DNA of 7,618 nucleotides from CAWUKT01 sp963923035 (lineage in GTDB: Bacteria; Bacteroidota; Bacteroidia; J057; JADKCL01): the NCBI GenBank assembly GCA_963923035.1, contig CAWUKT010000148.1, forward strand, positions 1 through 7,618, in the 5' to 3' direction. The position numbers were made by a program, and so were the translations under genes. The notes beneath the pieces were generated by a model. That model saw only the letters and a list, made by a program, of their open reading frames with translations. It did no database searches and was not told where the DNA came from. How positions within the stretch are numbered: position 1 is the first letter of the stretch; each line of letters opens with the position of its first letter. Below are positions 1 to 7,162 of this stretch, one piece after another.

Positions 1-46
1 ATCACCGATGACCTATTTTGTAGATACTACATTGCGCTTAAACTGA
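1..46. other. AT-rich segment preceding the truncated Rieske-ThDP gene
   Basis: By hand count 17 of 46 bases are G or C, far below the GC-rich gene that follows. All three forward frames are interrupted: frame 2 by TGA at 44-46, frame 3 by stops at 9, 21 and 39, and frame 1 by TAA at 64. None of the short peptides resembles the first strands of a Rieske domain. The segment therefore does not supply the missing N terminus of the following gene. It could be intergenic DNA brought in by a rearrangement, or an assembly junction. I cannot tell which from the window. Confidence 0.5.
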
Positions 47-1894
47 CGGCTATGCTTCGAAGGTAAATTCGCCGCCCTTGACAACCGCTGTCCCCACCAG
101 GGCGGCCCCCTCGGCGAAGGCTCCATTGAAAATGGCCTTCTCCGCTGTCCCTGGCACGGATGGGACTTCCATCCCTGCACCGGGCTCGCGCCCGGGTTTG
201 ACGATGGCGTCGCCACCTTCGCCGTCAAAGAAGAGGACGGAGCCGTCTACGTCGGGATCGAGGAGGAACCGCCCCACCAACCCACCGTCGCCGACGTGAT
301 GATGGAAACCATGGTGAACTACGGAGTCGATACCGTCTTCGGCATGGTCGGCCACAGCAACCTCGGCGTCGCGGATGCCATGCGCCGCATGGCCGAACAA
401 GGCAAACTGAATTACTACGGAATCCGCCACGAAGGGGCGGCTGCCTTCGCAGCCTCGGCCTACGGAAAGCTCACCGGGCGTCCCGCCGTCTGCTTCGGCA
501 TCGCCGGACCGGGCGCGACCAATATGTTCACCGGCATGTGGGACGCCAAGGTCGACCGGGCCCCTTTGCTCGCATTCTCAGGTCAGGTGGACACCCAGGT
601 CATCGGCACGGGAGCCTTCCAGGAAGTGGACCTGGTCCGCGCCTTCCAGAGCGTCGCCCACTTCAACCACGCCGTCCAGCACCACAGCCAACACGCGGAA
701 TTGATGGCGCGGGCTGTCAAGCACGCCATCCTCAACCGTGAGGTCTCTCACCTGACCTTCCCCGACGAAGTCCAGGTTGCGCCCAAGCCGGAGCACGAGA
801 CTTCGCAGGGCCCCGCCGGCCGGATCACGCCGGTCCAGATCGCGCCCCCGGCGGAGATGCTCAACAAGGCCGTGGGCATGCTCAAGCAATCCCAACGGCC
901 GGTCATCATCGTGGGGCACGGCGCCCGCCGGAGCATGGACGCCATCGTCGAGTTGGCGGAAATGATGGACTGTCCGGTGATCACGACCTTCAAAGGCAAG
1001 GGCCTGATCTCCGACCACCACCCGCTCGGTTGCGGGGTCCTGGGCCGGAGCGGGACGCCCATCGCCTCCTGGTTCATGAACGAAGCGGACCTGCTACTCG
1101 TTTTTGGGTCGTCATTTTCCAACCATACTGGCATCACCTCGAAAATCCCGACCATTCAGGTCGACTTCGACGCCATGACCCTCGGCAAATTCCACGCCAT
1201 CGACGCGCCCTTGTGGGGCGAGATTGGGGTGACAGCAGGGCTCATGAAGGAGGAGCTGACCGGGCAAATGAATACGGTAAACCAACGGGCTGAGATTGCC
1301 GAGCGCTGGGCGATTTGGCGGGCGGAAAAGGAAAACCGCTTGCAGGACGACAAGGGCAATGGCATCAGTTCGGTGGCCGTATTTGATGCGATGAATCAAC
1401 TCACGCCCCAGGACGCGGTGATCGCCGTGGACGTGGGCAACAATACCTACTCGTTTGGCCGCTACTATGAATGCAGCGCCCAATCCATCCTGATGTCGGG
1501 CTACCTCGGCTCGATTGGCTTTGCCCTCCCGGCGGCCATGGGGGCCTGGGCGGCGGTCGGCCAGGAGCGCCCGGTCTGGTCGGTCTCCGGCGACGGTGGC
1601 CTGGGCCAGTACCTCGCCGAGTTCACCACGCTGGTCCACTACAACATGCCCATCAAGCATATCCTGCTGAACAATTCGGAGTTGGGCAAAATCTCGAAGG
1701 AACAACGGTCGGGAGAATTTGAGGTGTGGCAAACCGGCCTGAGCAATCCCAATTTCTCGGAATACGCCACCAGCTGTGGCGGCCTGGGAATTCGCGTGGA
1801 AAAGCGGGAAGACCTGATTCCAGCCATGGAACGCATCCTGCACCACGATGGCCCCGCCCTGCTGGATGTGGTTTGTGATGTTTCGCTGATCTAA
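47..1894 (+). CDS. Rieske [2Fe-2S] domain fused to thiamine-diphosphate-dependent enzyme (pyruvate oxidase/acetolactate synthase-like), 5' incomplete
   Basis: The frame is open for 615 codons to TAA 1892-1894. Numbering from codon 47, residues 8-70 are a Rieske domain: C15-x-H17-x16-C34-x2-H37, the two-Cys two-His ligand pattern for a [2Fe-2S] cluster. The ThDP enzyme follows from about T80 with almost no linker. Its pyrimidine-binding domain (about 80-245) has the activating glutamate in GIRHEG (E129) and the GPGATN loop. A central nucleotide-binding-like domain spans about 271-403. The pyrophosphate-binding domain (about 443-613) carries GDGG (515-518) and NN (542-543) with the usual spacing for Mg-ThDP binding. 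Known members decarboxylate pyruvate or related 2-keto acids; the substrate here is not readable. The PoxB-type membrane-binding tail is not evident. GTG 296 (residue 84) is a possible annotated start, but it cuts into the first helix of the ThDP fold. No ATG, GTG or TTG lies in frame from 47 to 295, and about 25 N-terminal residues of the Rieske fold are missing. The gene is therefore truncated, frameshifted or misassembled at its 5' end. The enzyme class is confident; activity is uncertain. Confidence 0.88.
   Translation, partial: RLCFEGKFAALDNRCPHQGGPLGEGSIENGLLRCPWHGWDFHPCTGLAPGFDDGVATFAVKEEDGAVYVGIEEEPPHQPTVADVMMETMVNYGVDTVFGMVGHSNLGVADAMRRMAEQGKLNYYGIRHEGAAAFAASAYGKLTGRPAVCFGIAGPGATNMFTGMWDAKVDRAPLLAFSGQVDTQVIGTGAFQEVDLVRAFQSVAHFNHAVQHHSQHAELMARAVKHAILNREVSHLTFPDEVQVAPKPEHETSQGPAGRITPVQIAPPAEMLNKAVGMLKQSQRPVIIVGHGARRSMDAIVELAEMMDCPVITTFKGKGLISDHHPLGCGVLGRSGTPIASWFMNEADLLLVFGSSFSNHTGITSKIPTIQVDFDAMTLGKFHAIDAPLWGEIGVTAGLMKEELTGQMNTVNQRAEIAERWAIWRAEKENRLQDDKGNGISSVAVFDAMNQLTPQDAVIAVDVGNNTYSFGRYYECSAQSILMSGYLGSIGFALPAAMGAWAAVGQERPVWSVSGDGGLGQYLAEFTTLVHYNMPIKHILLNNSELGKISKEQRSGEFEVWQTGLSNPNFSEYATSCGGLGIRVEKREDLIPAMERILHHDGPALLDVVCDVSLI
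59..265 (+). other. Rieske [2Fe-2S] domain (N-terminal part of the ThDP fusion)
   Basis: This stretch reads EGKFAALDN, then CPHQGGPLGEG, then CPWHGWDF, then a beta-strand-rich end (TFAVKEEDGAVYVGIEEE). The ligand loops CPH (codons 89-97) and CPWH (codons 146-157) are both intact. The GGPLGEG and HGWDF contexts are typical of Rieske ferredoxin-like domains. The frame is the same as the downstream enzyme, with no stop between. The role is inferred: passing electrons to or from the flavin or carbanion intermediate of the ThDP enzyme, by analogy with oxidases that need an electron carrier. The first beta strands normally preceding the EGKF segment are absent. Confidence 0.85.
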
Positions 1895-1904
1895 GGCTGG
1901 CCTT

Positions 1905-2180
1905 TTACCGGAACAAGGTCACCGTCCCCGGCTTGGTCACGAGGCGTCCGTCGCACGCGCGGAAGCGGACCACATAGGCGTAGACACCTTCCGGCGCTGG
2001 CTGGCCTCCAATCGTGCCATCCCAGGAATCGCCGATGGTGGTGATGGTATGGATCAATCCGCCCCAGCGGTCAAAGATGTCGATGCGGAAACTTTCGTCC
2101 ACTTTGCCCACGGCCTTGAAGACCTGGTTGTCGGGGATGGAGGATGCGGGGGAAAATGCATTCGGGATAAAGGGACCGCT
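1905..2180 (-). other. T9SS type-B C-terminal sorting domain
   Basis: The last 91 residues show the order of motifs typical of the gliding motility-associated/type-B sorting signal (the TIGR04131-like family). These are FIPNAFSP at 1360-1367, DNQVFKAVG, a FRIDIFDRWGGLI strand, SWDGTIGG, APEGVYAYVVRF and a terminal TVTLFR strand. In Bacteroidota this domain directs export by the type IX system. It is the strongest taxonomic marker in the window. Confidence 0.9.
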
Positions 2181-5100
2181 CTCGGCCTCAATGAAGGTGA
2201 TCAACAAGGTATCGGTTCCCACTCCGCATTCATTTCTGATTTCCACCCAGATCTCTCCACTCTCACTGAAGACGGCCTCCGGCCCTCCAAATCCATTGGA
2301 CCAGAGAATTTGGTCGCCAGGGTTTTCTTCCACCACCAAAGTCACGCGGTCCTCCTCGCAGGTCTCGATGTCCTCGCCCAAATCCGGCGTCGGCTGGGAT
2401 CCAAAGCGCACCGTGGTACTGGCCGTCCCCTCGCAGCCGCTGGGATCGGTCACCGTCACCGAATAGGTGCCATTGGTCTCCACCAATAAATCGGGACCAT
2501 TCCCCAAGCCATTCCAATCGTAGCTCACAAATACCCCCGGATCGAGCCGGAAGTCGTTGGCGTCGCAGACCAGGGTATCCGGCGGCAGGTCCGGAACCGG
2601 CAGGGGCGCCACGGTGACCCGCACGGAATCGCGGCCGGTACAGCCGTCGGGAACGGAAGTTGCCTCCACCCAAACCACACCCGTTTGGGCAATCTGGTTG
2701 GTGGCGTTCGTTGAATTGTCATTCCAGATGAAGGTATAGCCCTGCCCACTCCCCAGCGGGGCAAAATCGATGCTGCCCCCATCACAGAAGGCAGTGTCCG
2801 GTCCCAAATCGGGCTCGGGCGCTGGCAGGGCCAGCAGTACCAGGGTATCCCGCGTCGTACATTGGTGGGTATCGCTGACCTCGACCCAAATCAGGTTGGG
2901 CGGGGTAAAATTGGCCGTTTGTCCATTGCTATTGTCGCTCCATACATACTGCGCAAAGCCCGGCCCGGCATCCATTCCCAGACTTCCGCCCTCACAAATG
3001 CTGGTATCCGGCCCCAGGCTGAAGCTCTGAAGCGGATCGATGAGAACCTGCACGGTATCGCTGCTGACACACCCCTCCGGCGAAGTTTGCTGGAGCCACA
3101 AAACGGTGGAATTGCTGACCGTCACCTGGGCGGCCGTGGAATTGTTGGACCAGAGGAAGGTCGCCCCCGGGGCCTGGCCATTGGGATCGGCGACATAGGT
3201 CAGGGTGCCCGCCGCACACAAAGTGGTATCGGGCCCCAAGTCCGGCGGCGGCAAATACCCGATCACAAGGTCGAGGGAATCGCGGTTGGTGCAGCCATTG
3301 GCGCCGGTCACTTCGAGCCAGATCGTCCCGGTCTGGGAGAAGGTCGTGGCCGAAGTGGTGGCGCTATTGGACCACAGATAGCCGGTATATCCCGGCCCGG
3401 CATCGATGGCGAAGAAGATCGTATCACATATCGTCGTATCCGGCCCTAGCTGGATGGTCGGAAGGGGACTGACCACGAGGAAGACGGAATCCCGCGTCTG
3501 GCAACCGGTGGTGTCGGTGACATCCACCCAGGCCCAGCCCCCGGTGGCGTACGTGGATTGGGCCGTGGTCACGGCATTGGACCAGGTGAAGGTCGCGGCG
3601 GCATATTGGTTGTTGGGATCGGCATCCAGGACCACGGAATCGCCCTGGCAAAAGGGGGAAGCGGTGAGGGATACCTGAGGAAATGGTGCCCCGGTGATCT
3701 GGATCGTATCGGTAAACGAACATTGGGACAGGGTATCGGTGGCCACCACGGAGTAGGTTCCGGGCGCATTTACCGTGATAGAAGGCGTCGTCTGGGAAGT
3801 CGACCACTGCCAACTGTTCCCCGCGGAGGCATTGAGGGTGAGGTTGGTACTGCCATTGCCACAGATCACCGTATCGGGTCCCAGGCTGAATTGGAGGTTG
3901 TTGAGGGTGACGAAAAAGGTATCCGTGTAGGTGCAACCATAGATCTGGTAGTCGAGCCAGTACTGCCCGCTCTGGGAAATCCAGATCGAAGAAGTCGTCT
4001 GGTTGGTGGACCAGAGGAGATTGCTCAGGCCAAAGGGAGCGGTGATTTCGATGGAATCTTGTTCGCAGTTGACGGTATCGGGGAGGTCATACGTGGGGAT
4101 GACGAGCTTTTGGGCCAGGGGCGTGTCCCCATTGCCGTTCAGCTTCTGGGTCTCAAATACGCCGGGCGTCACAGGGAAATTGGTCGAATGGGTGGTCCCG
4201 CAGGCGAACAAGGTATCGACCGGGCCATCTTCTCTCAGCTCGATCCGACAACGGTTGTAATCGGCCTGGTTCCCCCCGAAAATGGCCGATCCTCCGGCGG
4301 CGAGGCCGGTTCCCTGGGGATTGAGGTGGAGGATGAAGAGGTCAAATACCCCCGAAGTCGCCGTCAGCAACTGGCAGGGGCCAAAGGGAAAATTGGCTGC
4401 GCCAGTAAACCCGGATACATAGGATTCGCCGGCCGAATTGACCGCAATGTCCTGGCACTTGTCGGTGCCGGAGCCATTGTGGTAGGTGCAGTAGACCACG
4501 GTCCCGAGGTTGACGTCTAGCTTGGCCGAGAAAGCATCGGAAAAGTCGATGGGCGTGGTTTGGAAGGCCCCAGCGGAGACCGGGATATTGGCGATGTTCC
4601 CGCCGAGGTCCCCGCAGAAATAGGGCTCCTCGGTCACGGGATGTAGGTCGATGGCCCGGATGATGGCGTTGATCCCGAAATAGGTGGAGGCCTGGATGCC
4701 GGTTCCCTGCGCATTCAGGCGGGTGATGAATCCGCCAAAAGGCGCGGTCCCAAACCCAGTTTGGAGGGCCCCGGCGGAGACCGGGAAATTGGTGCTGGCG
4801 GAATTGCCGCCGACGATGGGTTCTTCGTTGCTGTTGAGGTCCAGCGCGTAGATGTTCTCGGTCTCATTTCCTCCCAGGTAGGTCGACCACACGAAGGCAC
4901 TCCCGGTCGCATTGACCCGGGAGACGAAGCCACTGGTGGCTCCTGCCCCAGTGGTCTGGAAGGCGCCAGCCGTGGCGGGATAGAGGCTGGTGCCCTGGGA
5001 GATGAGGGAAAAATCGCCGGCCACAACGACGTCCCCGTTGGGGGTGGCTTGCAGGGCCCGGGCGGTCCCGGAACAATTGGAACAGAGGTGGCTGGCGTAC

Positions 5101-6248
5101 AGCATGGTATTGCCGGTACTGTTCAGGTGAAAGAGAAAAGGCGTGGCGTAAAAGGTGGCCGGGCCGGTGCCGAGGTTGGTAGTGGAGGGAAAATTGGTGG
5201 AGCTGGTGGCCCCGCAGACAAAGACGTCCCCGTTGGGCTGCACCTCGATGGCTTCGCCGGTGTCCAGGTTGCCGCCCCCCACGTAGGTCATGTACAGCAA
5301 ATTGCTGCCGTCGGGGCTGAATTTTGCGACCATGACGTCGCGGGAGCCCCCGCCGTGGGTGGTCTGGTAGCTGCCCACGGTGGGTGGAAAGGTGGGGTCG
5401 GCGTAGCCCGCGATATAGAGGTTACCGACGGCATCGTAGCCGACATCGTAGGCATAATTGGCGATTCCGGTGGGATTGGTATAGCTGGACCAGACCTGGA
5501 GGAGCGGGTCGATGACCCAGGCTTCGGAGGTGGGGGCGTCGGGGCAAATGAATCCGTAGGTCTGGTCGTCCAATGGTGCGAATTGGACGGCCACCGGGGT
5601 CTGGTCGGCACGGGTGAAGGCCACCGGCGCTTCCTCGGTCAGGACGCCCCAAGGATGCGCCAATTGGAGGTTCCCCGCCGCATCCAGGGCAATGTTTTCC
5701 AACCCCCGGAACCCTACGCGGATGTTCCGGGGATTGGCCCCGGCCGCCAGGAGAAAATCGTATTTCAATTCGCCCTTGTCGGTCCGGCTGAATCGGATGT
5801 CGATGCCGGGCCAGACATCGCGGTACAGCAAACTCGCGTATTCCGGCACCTCCAATTGCCATTCCGACGCTTCTTTTCCCAGCATAAAATTCGTTCTCCG
5901 TGCCACTTCTTCCCCCCTTTCGATCCTTCCCTTTCCATTTCCCCCCACAAAATTCATTTCCCAGACATAGTATTCCCATTCCTCTGCCTCCTCTTCCCCG
6001 TGGTATTCGCCTTCTTCGTGCTCCTCCTCTTCCTCCCGGGCCGATAAAAAGCTCAGGCCATTCGCGCGAAAAGCAATGGAAAATCCGGAGGCCTGGATGC
6101 GGAACAAATGGTCGTCGCTCCACTGGCCCTCGTTGGCGAGGAAGCCGGAATGGGGCCGCGCATCGGGGGCCAGGTCGGTGGCATAGGTAAGGAGGGGGGC
6201 GATCAGGCTCAGCCAAAACCCTAACACAATGGGTATCCGAATCCGCAT
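1905..6248 (-). CDS. Large secreted T9SS type-B cargo protein: SBBP beta-propeller plus nine Ig-like repeats
   Basis: This 1447-residue protein starts at ATG 6248. Residues 1-23 form a signal peptide with likely cleavage after LLTYA. Residues 30-250 resemble the N-terminal domain (FLANEGQWSDD, YRDVWPGIDIRF, EAWVIDPLL) that precedes SBBP repeats in other proteins, here with a Glu-rich insert at 72-91. Residues 251-715 hold seven blade-like repeats (hallmarks GNLYIAGY, NGDVFVCG, STNFPVSAGALQT) beginning near 267, 332, 397, 467, 531, 599 and 667, as expected for a closed seven-bladed propeller. Residues 722-1352 are nine Ig/PKD-like modules. Residues 1357-1447 are the T9SS type-B sorting domain (FIPNAFSP, IFDRWG, SWDG, APEGVYAY). 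By family knowledge it crosses the outer membrane by T9SS and is surface-attached or released; adhesion or polymer binding is inference. No catalytic domain is seen. It is convergent with the ThDP gene and divergent from the sulfotransferase gene. No frameshift is visible, and the reading frame looks intact and functional. Confidence 0.93.
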   Translation of the reverse strand: MRIRIPIVLGFWLSLIAPLLTYATDLAPDARPHSGFLANEGQWSDDHLFRIQASGFSIAFRANGLSFLSAREEEEEHEEGEYHGEEEAEEWEYYVWEMNFVGGNGKGRIERGEEVARRTNFMLGKEASEWQLEVPEYASLLYRDVWPGIDIRFSRTDKGELKYDFLLAAGANPRNIRVGFRGLENIALDAAGNLQLAHPWGVLTEEAPVAFTRADQTPVAVQFAPLDDQTYGFICPDAPTSEAWVIDPLLQVWSSYTNPTGIANYAYDVGYDAVGNLYIAGYADPTFPPTVGSYQTTHGGGSRDVMVAKFSPDGSNLLYMTYVGGGNLDTGEAIEVQPNGDVFVCGATSSTNFPSTTNLGTGPATFYATPFLFHLNSTGNTMLYASHLCSNCSGTARALQATPNGDVVVAGDFSLISQGTSLYPATAGAFQTTGAGATSGFVSRVNATGSAFVWSTYLGGNETENIYALDLNSNEEPIVGGNSASTNFPVSAGALQTGFGTAPFGGFITRLNAQGTGIQASTYFGINAIIRAIDLHPVTEEPYFCGDLGGNIANIPVSAGAFQTTPIDFSDAFSAKLDVNLGTVVYCTYHNGSGTDKCQDIAVNSAGESYVSGFTGAANFPFGPCQLLTATSGVFDLFILHLNPQGTGLAAGGSAIFGGNQADYNRCRIELREDGPVDTLFACGTTHSTNFPVTPGVFETQKLNGNGDTPLAQKLVIPTYDLPDTVNCEQDSIEITAPFGLSNLLWSTNQTTSSIWISQSGQYWLDYQIYGCTYTDTFFVTLNNLQFSLGPDTVICGNGSTNLTLNASAGNSWQWSTSQTTPSITVNAPGTYSVVATDTLSQCSFTDTIQITGAPFPQVSLTASPFCQGDSVVLDADPNNQYAAATFTWSNAVTTAQSTYATGGWAWVDVTDTTGCQTRDSVFLVVSPLPTIQLGPDTTICDTIFFAIDAGPGYTGYLWSNSATTSATTFSQTGTIWLEVTGANGCTNRDSLDLVIGYLPPPDLGPDTTLCAAGTLTYVADPNGQAPGATFLWSNNSTAAQVTVSNSTVLWLQQTSPEGCVSSDTVQVLIDPLQSFSLGPDTSICEGGSLGMDAGPGFAQYVWSDNSNGQTANFTPPNLIWVEVSDTHQCTTRDTLVLLALPAPEPDLGPDTAFCDGGSIDFAPLGSGQGYTFIWNDNSTNATNQIAQTGVVWVEATSVPDGCTGRDSVRVTVAPLPVPDLPPDTLVCDANDFRLDPGVFVSYDWNGLGNGPDLLVETNGTYSVTVTDPSGCEGTASTTVRFGSQPTPDLGEDIETCEEDRVTLVVEENPGDQILWSNGFGGPEAVFSESGEIWVEIRNECGVGTDTLLITFIEAESGPFIPNAFSPASSIPDNQVFKAVGKVDESFRIDIFDRWGGLIHTITTIGDSWDGTIGGQPAPEGVYAYVVRFRACDGRLVTKPGTVTLFR
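2193..4085 (-). repeat. Nine tandem Ig-like modules, each with one cysteine pair
   Basis: Residues 722-1352 hold nine modules of about 65-75 residues. Most open with a (P/S)xLGPDTxxC signature and close with a cysteine followed by a D-T/S strand such as GCTNRDSLDLV. The cysteine pairs are 728/772, 796/843, 867/916, 941/986, 1011/1060, 1085/1130, 1155/1203, 1228/1272 and 1297/1341, always 44-49 residues apart. One disulfide per module is the simple reading. The LGPDT codons also repeat at DNA level (GTATCGGGTCCCA-like on the plus strand), so the block probably grew by internal duplication and is a place where copy number could change. Confidence 0.85.
4104..5498 (-). repeat. Seven SBBP-type beta-propeller repeats within the secreted protein
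   Basis: This region covers residues 251-715 and contains seven blade motifs about 64-70 residues apart. Each has a hydrophobic strand, a (N/D)xxG turn and a second strand ending in (A/C/V/G)G. Four of them continue into a NFP or NIP segment, and three carry the longer PVSAG or PVTPG followed by a Q/E-T turn. The number seven matches a single closed propeller. The protein context (signal peptide, Ig modules, T9SS tail) is the usual one for SBBP repeats in Bacteroidota. Its ligand cannot be read from the sequence. Confidence 0.8.
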
Positions 6249-6271
6249 GGTCAGTGGAGGATTGAGAGGGT

Positions 6272-6306
6272 AAACAATAAAAGCCCGACAGTCAACAATT
6301 TACAAA
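6272..6306 (-). promoter_or_regulatory. Possible Bacteroidota-type promoter for the secreted protein gene
   Basis: On the minus strand a TATTGTTT box (complement of 6272-6279) lies about 25 bases before the start codon, and a TTTG (complement of 6303-6306) lies 23 bases further upstream. The Bacteroidota consensus is TTTG about 19-21 bases before TAnnTTTG, so the box is imperfect and the spacing slightly long. The 224-bp intergenic region must carry promoters for both divergent genes. The AGTGGAGGATTGAGAGGG purine run at 6253-6270 is on the plus strand, so it is not a ribosome binding site for this gene. Confidence 0.25.
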
Positions 6307-6472
6307 CTCCGCCTTCGTTTCACAAGCCCTATTTGCCTTTCAAGCTCCGATTTTTCCCGGTGACCAGAGCATCAATTGCCTCGCATGAAAGGGGATGGGA
6401 GAAGGAGAAATGGGGAGACAAATGAAATGGAGTTAAATTGGGCGGTATTGATTCGGTTTTGAAATTGGCTTT

Positions 6473-7159
6473 ATGGACTTGCACATCGTCGGAAGCGGGC
6501 TCGGAAGAACGGGCACCATGTCGCTCAAATTTGCGCTGGAGTTGTTGACTGGTCAACCGAGCTACCACGTCATCGAATTGCTGAAGGATCCCGGGCGGCT
6601 TCCCCTTCTCAAAGAAGGCCATGCGAAGGGGAATACGGACTGGGCTCAATTTTACCGGGGCTACGGCTCGGCGGTGGATTATCCGGGCTGTCTGTTCATT
6701 CCAGAGTTGCTGGCCTTGAATCCGCAGCTGAAGGTGATTCATACCACCCGGGAGCCGGAGGAATGGTACGAGAGTGTGGCCCGCACCATTTACCGGGGTG
6801 TTCCCAAGGGGCCGCGGGACATTTTCCGCATGATCTGGAACTCCATCCGATCCAAGGAATTTCGACGGGTGGCGCCGGTCTTCATGTACAACAACAAGTT
6901 GATTTGGAAGGGGCAGTTTGAAGGGAAATTTGCGGACCGGGAATTTGCGATGGAGGTTTTTCGGCGGCATGAGGCCCATATTCGGGAGGTCGTGCCCCCG
7001 GAACAATTGCTCTGGTTCGACGTGAAGGACGGTTGGGAGCCGCTTTGTTCCTTTCTCCAGGTTCCCGTTCCTACCGATCCTTTTCCCCGCGCCAACCAGC
7101 GGGACGAGTTCAATGCCAAGATGGACAAGCTCTTGTTGGAGGGGAAATTTGTGCCGTGA
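6473..7159 (+). CDS. Sulfotransferase family protein (Sulfotransfer_4-like)
   Basis: This complete 228-residue cytosolic protein has no signal peptide or membrane segment. The N-terminal strand and loop IVGSGLGRTGTMSLK (residues 5-19) is the 5'-phosphosulfate-binding P-loop-like motif of sulfotransferases. HTTREPEEWYES (90-101) supplies the Arg93 and Ser101 pair expected to hold the 3'-phosphate of PAPS. WAQFYRGYGSAVDYPG (57-72), DVKDGWEPLC (183-192) and FPRAN (204-208) match the small sulfotransferase family best known from fungi, animals and scattered bacteria (PF17784-type). It would transfer sulfate from PAPS to an acceptor that cannot be inferred here. ATG 6473 is the only ATG ahead of the P-loop; an in-frame TGA at 6449-6451 closes the frame upstream. 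No Shine-Dalgarno is visible, which is normal for the phylum. No PAPS synthesis genes are nearby. Lone sulfotransferase genes are often horizontally acquired, but composition here does not stand out. Confidence 0.85.
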   Translation: MDLHIVGSGLGRTGTMSLKFALELLTGQPSYHVIELLKDPGRLPLLKEGHAKGNTDWAQFYRGYGSAVDYPGCLFIPELLALNPQLKVIHTTREPEEWYESVARTIYRGVPKGPRDIFRMIWNSIRSKEFRRVAPVFMYNNKLIWKGQFEGKFADREFAMEVFRRHEAHIREVVPPEQLLWFDVKDGWEPLCSFLQVPVPTDPFPRANQRDEFNAKMDKLLLEGKFVP

Positions 7160-7162
7160 GGG

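Noticed and set aside
8..46. Short in-frame peptide starting at ATG 8 and ending at TGA 44, as the true start of the Rieske gene by stop readthrough
   Set aside because: The 12 residues do not resemble the first strands of a Rieske domain and are too few to complete the fold.
1112..1846. A 244-codon minus-strand open frame inside the ThDP enzyme gene
   Set aside because: The plus-strand frame carries the ThDP motifs. The antisense product has no coherent fold signature.
1893..1907. Bidirectional terminator between the convergent genes
   Set aside because: The possible stem is only four pairs (AAGG/CCTT) and the T run is short, too weak to call.
3558..4520. A 320-codon plus-strand open frame opposite the Ig-like and propeller region
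   Set aside because: It shows no recognisable motif, and its open length is explained by the codon bias of the opposite gene.
4761..6047. A 428-codon open frame on the plus strand opposite the secreted protein gene
   Set aside because: Its Gly/Arg-rich composition lacks any domain. It is the antisense of a GC-rich, repeat-bearing gene whose minus-strand product is clearly real.
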